Source of the DNA: Methylotenera_A sp031379885
GTDB lineage: Bacteria; Pseudomonadota; Gammaproteobacteria; Burkholderiales; Methylophilaceae
Direction of reading: 5' to 3'
DNA: 22,569 bases
Assembly (NCBI GenBank): GCA_031379885.1
Contig: JANNFN010000029.1
Coordinates: forward strand, 1-22,569
The position numbers were made by a program, and so were the translations under genes. The stretch's first letter is position 1. Each line of letters begins with the position of its first letter. Under the pieces are notes generated by a model, which saw only the letters and a list, made by a program, of their open reading frames with translations, made no database searches and had not been told where the DNA came from. Below, one piece after another: positions 15,502 to 22,569 of the stretch.

Positions 15502-17226
15502 ATGCAATTTAAGTCGAACAGTATTAAGTACTTATCACATCTGGCAATGATGGTTAGTGTGATTATCTCTACGACTGCGCTTGCCGCTCCGGCATTACCC
15601 GATACTGGCAATCTGCCACGCATTGAAACTCAACCCGCTCCGCCCAGTATTACCAGCCCGAATATTGAGAAAAAGGAAGATTCGAATTATCCTGCCGCAC
15701 TGCCCGAAACTTCGGACATTAAAGTTAATGTCGAGCATATTAAGTTTACCGGCAATAAAAATGTTAGTGATGTTGAACTAACCACTTTATTAAGCGCACA
15801 TTTAGGCCAATCATTAAGTATTAAAGAGCTAAATCAAATGACGGCTTTAGTCACTCGCTATTATCGTCAACATGGTTATATGCTGGCTGAAGCCTACTTG
15901 CCAGAGCAGGACATCACCCAAAACACATTGGTAATCGCCGTGGTTGAAGGATATTTGGGTGAGCTGAAAATGCAAACTAAGGGCAAGTTAGATGAAGCAT
16001 TTCTAAAAAAAATGGCGGCACGTGAGTTAGCAAATAACGACGTAATTAGAGAATCCAATTTAGTTAAAAACATTACCTTAATTAACTCACTGCCAGGAGT
16101 AAAAGCTGTTTCTGAGTTGTCACCTGGTGCTGAAGTTGGCTATAGCGATGTGGAAATAGAAGTGCAGGCGCTACCATTGCTTTCTGGATACGTAGGTGCC
16201 AATACTTATGGGAATCGTTTTACGGGTCGAGAGACATTATTTGCAGGGATTTTCTTGAATAACCTTGCGGGTAGAGGAGATCGATTGGGTTTGAATTTAA
16301 AAGACTCAAATGGCGAACGCCAGCGTAGCGCACAGCTTGGTTACATTATGCCTATTCATGAGTCTGGTACTATTTTAAATCTAAGCGCAGGATATTCTGA
16401 TTATCGTTTAGGGGGCGAGTTTTCTAGATTAGGTGCTGCTGGACAAAGTTGGTATGGGAGCGCATTTTTGGATCAGCCTGTGCTAAGGTCAAGGCAAGGC
16501 AATATCACTTCAAGATTTGGCCTTTCGCATAAAGATGTATCTGACGATGTTTCGGCATTTGCGTTAAAAAATCACCGTGGAATCAATGCAGTAGAATTCG
16601 GTCTATTTGGTGACTGGCGAGATTCAGAATGGAATGGATTTAATCAAATAGGCTTAAATTTGAAGTTTGCAGACGTGAATTTTAAAAATAGTCTGGCGAA
16701 ATCTTTGGACGCTACTGGTGCCGAAACGGCAGGTAATTTTGTGAAATACAATATATTCGGATCGCGCATTCAGCCTTTAACTGCCACGTATAACCTTATT
16801 CTTAGAGCAGAGTATCAAGGAACAAATAAGAACTTAGATAGCTCTGAAAAGCTAGCGATTGGGGGGGTAAATCGCTGGCGAGAATACGGCGAGCTACCCA
16901 CTTCATCTGACAGAGGATTGATTGTGGGCTCAGAGTTGCGAAGGGCGATGTTGTCAGTGGCAGCATTGGCAAGCTTCTTGCCTATACTAAAAAGTACAGA
17001 AGCCAGCCCATACGTGTTTTTTGATTATGGTAGGGGTATCATCAACCATAGTGCATTGAGTAATGACAACCATGTTAATTCTGTACATTACGGCGCTGGG
17101 GTGGATTTACAGTTTGTAAAAAAATGGATGCTAGATTTAACGCTATCGCAGCAAAGAAGTAAGATTGAAGGGGTTGATTCAGAGTCAGAGACGAGAGCAT
17201 GGGGACAGATTAGAACTGAGTTTTAG
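15502..17226 (+). CDS. TpsB outer-membrane transporter of a two-partner secretion system (ShlB/FhaC/HecB family)
   Basis: This 574-residue outer-membrane protein exports and folds its TpsA partner, which is encoded next. A Sec signal peptide covers about residues 1-28 (hydrophobic AMMVSVIISTTALA then APALP). A Pro-rich linker follows, then two POTRA domains: the first from about 73 (VNVEHIKFTGNKNVSD to NTLVIAVVEG), the second from about 152 to 225 (LGELKM to SDVEIEV). The 16-strand beta-barrel spans about 228-574, beginning GYVGANTYGNRFTGRE and ending with a terminal aromatic (RTEF), as BamA substrates do. The conserved L6 motif is present in variant form, IGGVNRWREYG (453-463), where families usually have GGxxxVRGY; R460 is the candidate conserved arginine. 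The length is typical. A G7 run (16861-16867) lies inside this motif. The start lacks a good ribosome-binding site. It is 27 nt upstream of tpsA, the standard tpsBA order. Confidence 0.92.
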   Translation: MQFKSNSIKYLSHLAMMVSVIISTTALAAPALPDTGNLPRIETQPAPPSITSPNIEKKEDSNYPAALPETSDIKVNVEHIKFTGNKNVSDVELTTLLSAHLGQSLSIKELNQMTALVTRYYRQHGYMLAEAYLPEQDITQNTLVIAVVEGYLGELKMQTKGKLDEAFLKKMAARELANNDVIRESNLVKNITLINSLPGVKAVSELSPGAEVGYSDVEIEVQALPLLSGYVGANTYGNRFTGRETLFAGIFLNNLAGRGDRLGLNLKDSNGERQRSAQLGYIMPIHESGTILNLSAGYSDYRLGGEFSRLGAAGQSWYGSAFLDQPVLRSRQGNITSRFGLSHKDVSDDVSAFALKNHRGINAVEFGLFGDWRDSEWNGFNQIGLNLKFADVNFKNSLAKSLDATGAETAGNFVKYNIFGSRIQPLTATYNLILRAEYQGTNKNLDSSEKLAIGGVNRWREYGELPTSSDRGLIVGSELRRAMLSVAALASFLPILKSTEASPYVFFDYGRGIINHSALSNDNHVNSVHYGAGVDLQFVKKWMLDLTLSQQRSKIEGVDSESETRAWGQIRTEF

Positions 17227-17253
17227 AAAAATAATGAAACTTAGGAGCAAGCA

Positions 17254-20200
17254 ATGAAAAATATGACACGATCAAAACAGCAATTTAATTTAACACAACA
17301 AGCTCGTTTGAGACTGATGTTGACGACACTGATTTGCGGCGCTTTCGGCCATGCGCAAGCCTTGCCTATAGGCGAGCAAGTGCAAGCGGGAAGTGTTGGC
17401 TTTGCGCATGATGTACATTCTTTGAATATCAACCAATCTAGCCAGAAAGCGATTGTCAACTGGCAGTCGTTCAGCATAGGCGCTAACGAGGCGGTTAGAC
17501 TTAATCAGCCAAATCAGGGGGTGGCACTATTTAGAGTGTTGGGTTCTGATCCATCTCAAATATTCGGTAGCTTGACCGCAACTGGTAGCTTGTTTTTAAG
17601 TAATCCGAATGGTGTTCTATTTGGCGCGGGCGCGCGAGTTGATGTAGGTGGCTTAGTTGCTACTACCATGCGAATGAATGATGCCGACTTTTTAAGTGGC
17701 AACTATCGCTTTTTTACTAACCCTAACGATCCACTAGGCGCTTCGGTAGTGAATCAGGGCGTGATTCGTGCTGCCGACGACGGCTATCTGTTGTTGCTCG
17801 GCGATACCGTTGAAAATAGCGGTACGCTGCAAGCCAATAAAGGCAGCGTGGTGCTGGGTTCTGCGCAATCCGCCATGTTGGATTTTTATGGTGATGGGTT
17901 GGTGCGCGTGAAGCTGGAAGGCGACGCGTTAAAAGCTGTAATTATTAACACAGGCAGTATTAATGCTGATGGAGGCGCGGTGCAGCTCGCCACCAATGCG
18001 CGTACCGCGGCAATCAATGTAGATGGCATTATTCAAGCTAATAGTTTGGTAGAACGTAACGGCGTGATACATCTAGAAGGTGGAAAAAACGCCAAAGTAA
18101 GTGTAAAAGGCACACTAAGCGCTGCAGGCAATGAAGCTGGAACTACTGGCGGGCGTGTTGAGGTTACAGGTGAACAAGTCGCCCTACTCAAAGGTGCTAA
18201 GCTGGATGCCTCGGGGGACGTAGGCGGCGGCACGGTTTTGGTGGGTGGCGATTATCAGGGTAAAAACGCGCAAGTTTATAATTCGCGCACGGCCTATGTG
18301 GATAAAGACACCAGCATCAGCGTAGACGCAATGAATGCAGGTAACGGTGGTAAGGCGATTGTTTGGTCGGACAATACCACACGTTTTTACGGCAACATCT
18401 CCGCACGTGGTGGCGCATTGAGCGGCAATGGCGGTTTTGTTGAAACTTCAGGTAAAAGCTATTTAGATTTTAACGGTCTAGTCGATACGTCTGCATCATA
18501 CGGAGTTTCTGGCACGTTGTTATTGGACCCCACAAATATCACCATCTCAACTGCAGCCAATACGATTGAGTCTTCGGGCGCTACAATATTTCAGGAAGCC
18601 ACAACAGTGACTTCTATTTTAAACACGACGACTTTGCAAAATGCGCTTTCATTGAATAATGTTGAGGTCACTACAGCTTCACCTGCTGCAAGTGCAGGCA
18701 CCATCACCGTATCTAATGCAGTCACATGGGCCTCTGGCAATTCGCTCACACTTACAGCAAACAGCAGCATTGCGATTAACGCGGCCATTACCACAGGTAC
18801 GGCAGCTTCATCCTTATTACTGAATGCTACGGGTAATGTCACACAAAGTGGTACAGGCATAATCGGTGGTGCGGGCGGCTTAACTAAAAACGGCGCAGGT
18901 ACAGCAACTTTGTCTCTTGCCAATACCTACACTGGCGCCACGACAATCAACACTGGGACTTTGGCGCTAAATGCGACAGGTTCTATCGCGCAAAGCACGG
19001 GCGTTGCTAATAATGCAGCATTTACCATTGCAGGTAACAAAACGATTGACTCCATGACTGGTGCAGGTACAACTGCGCTGGGCGCGAATACATTAACGAT
19101 TGGCGATGCGAGCAATACCAGCAGTACTTACAGCGGAATTATCAGCGGCACAGGCGGTGTTACCAAGGCGGGTACGGGTACGTTCACTTTGTCTGGCGGC
19201 AATACTTATACGGGTGCAACCACAATTGGTGCGGGTTCGTTGGTGTTAAGTGGTGGTAGCGCAATATCCGACTCTAGCGCAATGAACTTAAGCACATCAG
19301 GAGCAAATTTAACTTTAAACAATAATGAAACCGTAGGCTCAATCGCGGGGGTGGCAGGCACAACGGTCAGTTTAGGCGCAAATACGTTGACTGCTGGCGG
19401 ACTTAATACCAGTACCACGCTTACGAGTGTAGTGAGCGACACGGGCGGTATTACAAAAGTGGGTACTGGCACGCTTACATTAGGTGGCGTCAACACCTTT
19501 ACTGGAGCCACAACAATTAGCGCAGGCACATTGGCACTTAATGCCACAGGTACAGTTGCTGCAAGTTCAGGTGTAGCCAATAGCAGTGCTTTTAGCATTG
19601 CAGCAGCCAAGACTATTGATTCCATGACAGGTGCAGGTACAACCGCGCTGGGCGGTGTATTGACTATCGGTGATGCAAGTAATACCAGTAGCACGTATAC
19701 AGGTGTAGCTAGCGGTGCAGGAGGCATTACTACTGCTGGCACGGGCACATTGACTTTGGGCGGCGTCAATACCTATACTGGTGCAACAGTCATTGGTGCT
19801 GGCAGCACGTTAGCACTTAATGCCGCAGGTACTATCGCTGCAAGTTCAGGCGTAGCCAATGCGGGCAATTTCACAATTGCGGGCAATAAAACAATTGATT
19901 CGATGACAGGTGCTGGAACAACCGTGCTGGGTGCAAATACATTAACGATAGGTGATGCTAGCAATACCACCAGCACTTATAGCGGCGTAATCAGCGACAC
20001 AGGCGGCATTACCAAGGCAGGTGCGGGTACGTTGACATTGTCTGGCACAAACTCCTATACCGGTACAACTACGGTGAGTGCGGGTACGCTGGCGCTTGGC
20101 GCAAACAACGTACTTGCTGATACTTCCAGCGTTGTGGTGAATGGCGGTATTTTGAGCGTAAATACGCGCACTGACACGGTTGCTGGTGTGCAACTATTAT

Positions 20201-22569
20201 CAGGTTCAATCACTGGTGCGGCTGGTGGTGTGCTGACTTCTACTAGTAATTACGATCTTCAGTCGGGCACGGTAAGTGCGGCTTTAGGTGGCGCGGTTAA
20301 CCTCAACAAGACTACTGCTGGCACGGTGACGATGAGTGGCGCTAATACCTACACTGGCAGTACTAATGTGAATGCGGGTACTTTGACCACGAATGCTGCC
20401 ATTCCAAATAGTGGCGCAGTAACAATTGCAGGTGGCGCAACACTTAACCTGACGGCAGCTGATATCGTCGGCTCTATCGCTGGCGCTGGCAATGTCACGC
20501 TTGGTGCTTTTACATTGACGACTGGCGGAGACAATACAAGTACCACATTCTCTGGCGTTGCAAGCGGCACGGGTGGCATAACAAAAGCGGGTACTGGCAC
20601 ATTTACTCTCTCTGGCGCCAATACGTACACTGGTGCAACAACAGTTAATGTAGGCACACTGCGATCGGCAGGAGGTGCGGCGATTGCGGACACATCTGCA
20701 GTCACGCTAGCCAATGTTGCAGGCGCGACACTAGACCTGAATGGCACGAATGAAACCATCGGCTCGCTTGCGGGCGGGGGTGCAACTGGGGGCAACGTCA
20801 CGCTAGGTGCTGGCACGCTCACCACAGGCGGCAATAATACAAACACCACATATGCAGGCGTGATTAGCGGTACGGGTGGCCTTGCTAAGATAGGTACTGG
20901 CACGCAAACGCTATCACGCTCAAATACTTACACGGGTACTACAACAATAAGCGCAGGTACACTCACAATGGGCGCGAATGATATTTTTGCAAATACCTCG
21001 AGCATTCTAGTGAACGGCGGTACTTTAGATGCAAATACGCGCACCGATACCGTAGCAGGGGTTAGGTTAGATTCAGGCGCCATTACGGGTACAACTGGAG
21101 CGCTTACCTCGACTTCCGCATACGATTTACGTTCTGGCTCGGTAAGTAAAATATTGGGCGGTGCAGTTGGATTGAATAAATCAACAGCGGGTACAGTAAC
21201 GCTAAGCGGCGCCAATACTTATACGGGCGCGACCGCAATAAATGCAGGCACGCTGGTCGCAAGTAACGGTGCGGCACTTGGTGCAGTGGGTGGCGGCACA
21301 ACAGTAGCCAGCGGTGCGACTTTAAATGTGAATAATGTTACTCTGGCAGAGTCTGCGCTTACTATTAGTGGCACTGGCGTAGCTAGTGCGGGCGCGCTAA
21401 TTGGTACGAATGCAGCGGTGGTCAGCGGTGGAGTCACTACATCTGGCGCAGCTGATACTTCGATCGGCACAACATCCGCAGCTTCTACCCTTACTATAAA
21501 TGGCTTAGTAACCGCAACAGCGAACAATTTTGGCATTGTTGGTGCAGGCAATCTGGTTGCAACCAACAACGCGGGTAATAACTTCGGCACGGTCAATATT
21601 AACGGCGCTAATAATGTGAGTTTGCGGGACGCAAATGCTATTATTTTAGGTAATGGCGCTTCTAATTTAGCAGGTAATTTAAACTTGCAAACCAGTGGCG
21701 CGATCACGCAAACCGCAGGTGTTACAGTGGGAGGTGCCACAACGCTGAATGCAGGCGCAACCAATAACATCACACTGGATAATATCGCTAATAATTTCAA
21801 CACCGTTGCGGTCACCAGTGGGCAAAATGTGAGCATAGTCGATGCCAACGCATTGACGGTGAATACTTCCACAGTGGGAACTATCACAGCGAGAACACTG
21901 AGTGCTGATTTAACCTTGGGCGGTAATATCACTGCCACTAGTGCGGGCGATGCGATTGTGCTTGTTTCGGGTGGCAACTTTATCAATTCCAGCAACAGCA
22001 GCCTCAACCCAGGCACTGGGCGCTGGTTGGTTTATTCAGCCAGCCCGAGTAGCGATACGCGCGGTGCGAGTCTAGATACTGCGTATGATTTCAAGCAATA
22101 CAATACTGCCTTCGGCGGAGCAATATCTGGCAGTAATGACGGCTTTATTTACACAATCGCCCCTACTATTGCCGCAACACTTGGTGGAACCACCATTAAA
22201 ACCTACGACGGCAATACTACTGCCCTGGTCGGCAGCCTGACATTAGGACAAAGCGGCGCAATAGATGGCGATACAGTCAATTTATCTGCTCTTTCTAGCG
22301 CAACTTACGATAATAAAAATGCTGGTTTGAATAAGAGTGTAACTTCAAATGTATTAAGTATTGCGAGTGCTACCAATGGTGCCAAACAAGTGTTTGGATA
22401 TACACTCGCTAGCGCGACTGCAACAGGTAATGTGGGCACCATTAACAAAGCCAGTCTTGCCATTAACGCAGTGACGGATAGCAAAACCTATGACGGCACC
22501 ACCAGTTCAGCTGGCGTGGTCAGTGTTGGCCCGCTGTTTGGCACAGACACGGTGACTGGTGCGTTGCAG
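17254..22569 (+). CDS. TpsA exoprotein, filamentous haemagglutinin family with passenger-associated and YDG repeats (partial, 3' end beyond window)
   Basis: This large secreted beta-helical surface protein is exported by the TpsB upstream. The frame is open for 1772 codons to the window end. Residues 1-36 are a signal peptide (LRLMLTTLICGAFGHAQA). The TPS domain begins LPIGEQVQAGSV and contains NPNG (117-120), the signature for partner recognition. GGNGGFVETSGK (about 390-401) and GTLLLDPTNITI (about 420-431) are conserved in large FHA-like proteins. Nine passenger-associated repeats fill residues 541-1334. A Gly/Ala/Asn/Thr-rich segment follows, then GRWLVYSASPSSDTRG, a motif that commonly precedes YDG repeats; TYDGN (about 1650) and TYDGTT (about 1745) start two such repeats. 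AGGAG at 17243-17247 gives a good start. Composition is rich in G, A, T, S and N with few charged residues. Adhesin or biofilm function is inferred from the family; no enzymatic or toxin domain is visible before the cut-off. Confidence 0.93.
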   Translation, partial: MKNMTRSKQQFNLTQQARLRLMLTTLICGAFGHAQALPIGEQVQAGSVGFAHDVHSLNINQSSQKAIVNWQSFSIGANEAVRLNQPNQGVALFRVLGSDPSQIFGSLTATGSLFLSNPNGVLFGAGARVDVGGLVATTMRMNDADFLSGNYRFFTNPNDPLGASVVNQGVIRAADDGYLLLLGDTVENSGTLQANKGSVVLGSAQSAMLDFYGDGLVRVKLEGDALKAVIINTGSINADGGAVQLATNARTAAINVDGIIQANSLVERNGVIHLEGGKNAKVSVKGTLSAAGNEAGTTGGRVEVTGEQVALLKGAKLDASGDVGGGTVLVGGDYQGKNAQVYNSRTAYVDKDTSISVDAMNAGNGGKAIVWSDNTTRFYGNISARGGALSGNGGFVETSGKSYLDFNGLVDTSASYGVSGTLLLDPTNITISTAANTIESSGATIFQEATTVTSILNTTTLQNALSLNNVEVTTASPAASAGTITVSNAVTWASGNSLTLTANSSIAINAAITTGTAASSLLLNATGNVTQSGTGIIGGAGGLTKNGAGTATLSLANTYTGATTINTGTLALNATGSIAQSTGVANNAAFTIAGNKTIDSMTGAGTTALGANTLTIGDASNTSSTYSGIISGTGGVTKAGTGTFTLSGGNTYTGATTIGAGSLVLSGGSAISDSSAMNLSTSGANLTLNNNETVGSIAGVAGTTVSLGANTLTAGGLNTSTTLTSVVSDTGGITKVGTGTLTLGGVNTFTGATTISAGTLALNATGTVAASSGVANSSAFSIAAAKTIDSMTGAGTTALGGVLTIGDASNTSSTYTGVASGAGGITTAGTGTLTLGGVNTYTGATVIGAGSTLALNAAGTIAASSGVANAGNFTIAGNKTIDSMTGAGTTVLGANTLTIGDASNTTSTYSGVISDTGGITKAGAGTLTLSGTNSYTGTTTVSAGTLALGANNVLADTSSVVVNGGILSVNTRTDTVAGVQLLSGSITGAAGGVLTSTSNYDLQSGTVSAALGGAVNLNKTTAGTVTMSGANTYTGSTNVNAGTLTTNAAIPNSGAVTIAGGATLNLTAADIVGSIAGAGNVTLGAFTLTTGGDNTSTTFSGVASGTGGITKAGTGTFTLSGANTYTGATTVNVGTLRSAGGAAIADTSAVTLANVAGATLDLNGTNETIGSLAGGGATGGNVTLGAGTLTTGGNNTNTTYAGVISGTGGLAKIGTGTQTLSRSNTYTGTTTISAGTLTMGANDIFANTSSILVNGGTLDANTRTDTVAGVRLDSGAITGTTGALTSTSAYDLRSGSVSKILGGAVGLNKSTAGTVTLSGANTYTGATAINAGTLVASNGAALGAVGGGTTVASGATLNVNNVTLAESALTISGTGVASAGALIGTNAAVVSGGVTTSGAADTSIGTTSAASTLTINGLVTATANNFGIVGAGNLVATNNAGNNFGTVNINGANNVSLRDANAIILGNGASNLAGNLNLQTSGAITQTAGVTVGGATTLNAGATNNITLDNIANNFNTVAVTSGQNVSIVDANALTVNTSTVGTITARTLSADLTLGGNITATSAGDAIVLVSGGNFINSSNSSLNPGTGRWLVYSASPSSDTRGASLDTAYDFKQYNTAFGGAISGSNDGFIYTIAPTIAATLGGTTIKTYDGNTTALVGSLTLGQSGAIDGDTVNLSALSSATYDNKNAGLNKSVTSNVLSIASATNGAKQVFGYTLASATATGNVGTINKASLAINAVTDSKTYDGTTSSAGVVSVGPLFGTDTVTGALQ
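18874..21255 (+). repeat. Nine passenger-associated transport repeats (PATR) inside tpsA
   Basis: Nine copies of a 30-residue motif with consensus GGITKxGTGTLTLSGxNTYTG followed by ATTIxAGTL lie at 18874-18963, 19153-19242, 19444-19533, 19720-19812, 20002-20091, 20296-20385, 20572-20661, 20875-20964 and 21166-21255. All are 90 nt except the fourth, which has one extra codon. Start-to-start spacing is 276-303 nt, always a multiple of three. PATR motifs are known from autotransporter and large exoprotein beta-helices, where they aid secretion. Copies six and nine open with NLNKTTAGTV- or GLNKSTAGTV-type variants rather than GGITK. Confidence 0.88.
18964..21165 (+). repeat. Spacer modules A, B and C between the PATR copies (duplicated segments)
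   Basis: The eight spacers fall into three sequence types. Type A carries KTIDSMTGAGTT and LTIGDASNT (18964-19152, 19534-19719, 19813-20001). Type B carries VNTRTDTVAGV- or ANTRTDTVAGV-like text followed by SNYDLQSG or SAYDLRSG (20092-20295, 20965-21165). Type C carries GSIAG or GSLAG followed by LTTGG (or LTAGG) and NTSTT (19243-19443, 20386-20571, 20662-20874). The order is A-C-A-A-B-C-C-B. The copies are diverged at third positions, so the duplications are not very recent. Confidence 0.75.
22190..22569 (+). repeat. Start of YDG-type repeat series in tpsA (second copy cut by window end)
   Basis: The segment starting TIKTYDGNTT is followed by SLTLG, GDTVNL, YDNKNAG, NKSVT and GYTL, then the linker GTINKASLAI and a second unit starting SKTYDGTT at about 22480. 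This is the recurring pattern of YDG/MBG-like bacterial surface domains (about 80-95 residues each). Further copies are expected beyond the window, since such units usually occur in runs. Confidence 0.8.

Noticed and set aside
18874..21255. CRISPR-like array suggested by regular repeat spacing
   Set aside because: Repeats are 90 nt, degenerate at third codon positions, keep one reading frame throughout and translate to a known passenger repeat; the spacers are themselves repeated.
19206..22016. Long open frames on the minus strand opposite tpsA (for example 19206-19769, 20349-20903, 21219-22016), encoding Pro/Val/Ala-rich text
   Set aside because: They are mirror images of the repetitive Gly/Thr/Ala codons of tpsA, repeat with the same period, lack ribosome-binding sites and resemble no protein family. 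The plus strand has a single uninterrupted frame with clear domains.

Overview
The window reads as a chromosomal segment of a Gram-negative proteobacterium with moderately AT-rich DNA. The evidence is the Pot-type ABC importer, lipoprotein and Sec signal sequences, a POTRA/beta-barrel outer-membrane transporter, and close family resemblance of the enzymes to E. coli and Pseudomonas proteins. The mix of a spu/puu-type locus with a GlnT/gamma-glutamylmethylamide-synthetase-like ligase would fit a betaproteobacterium, perhaps a methylotroph, but this is inference and no rRNA or other taxonomic marker is present.

Bases 45-15375 form a polyamine/putrescine-to-succinate catabolic locus. A MocR-type regulator (45-1529, minus strand) is divergent from an eleven-gene plus-strand run, 1725-15375. 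The order is gamma-glutamyl-GABA hydrolase (puuD/spuA), gamma-glutamylputrescine synthetase (puuA/spuB), polyamine aminotransferase (spuC), a polyamine ABC importer (lipoprotein binding protein, ATPase, two permeases), succinate-semialdehyde dehydrogenase (gabD), gamma-glutamyl-gamma-aminobutyraldehyde dehydrogenase (puuC), GABA aminotransferase (gabT) and a second glutamine-synthetase-family ligase of the type III (GlnT/GMAS) group. Spacing is tight (mostly -1 to 63 nt). It widens only around the binding-protein gene (157 nt before, 104 nt after), where two tandem hairpins lie. The run therefore encodes uptake, glutamylation, oxidation, deglutamylation, transamination and entry into the TCA cycle. 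The FAD oxidase PuuB is absent; its step may be performed by SpuC.

The divergent gap 1530-1724 carries a near-consensus promoter for puuD (TTGACT-16-TATAAT) and a plausible promoter for the regulator. A perfect 10-bp inverted repeat (TACCAATTAA at 1591-1600, TTAATTGGTA at 1673-1682) places one arm at the regulator's start region and one inside the puuD promoter spacer, which is a good candidate operator.

Bases 15502-22569 hold a two-partner secretion (type Vb) pair: a TpsB outer-membrane transporter of the ShlB/FhaC family, then a TpsA exoprotein that is open to the window end (at least 1772 codons). TpsA has a signal peptide, a TPS/haemagglutinin domain with an NPNG motif, nine ~30-residue passenger-associated repeats interleaved with three kinds of spacer module in a mosaic order, and the start of a series of YDG-type repeats. 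Its 3' end is not in the window.

No tRNA, rRNA, CRISPR array, insertion sequence or phage gene was seen. No gene-free stretch exceeds 300 bases. The most notable leads are the apparently oxidase-free gamma-glutamylation route, the second ligase of unknown amine specificity, the candidate MocR operator, the lipid-anchored binding protein, and the mosaic repeat architecture of TpsA.
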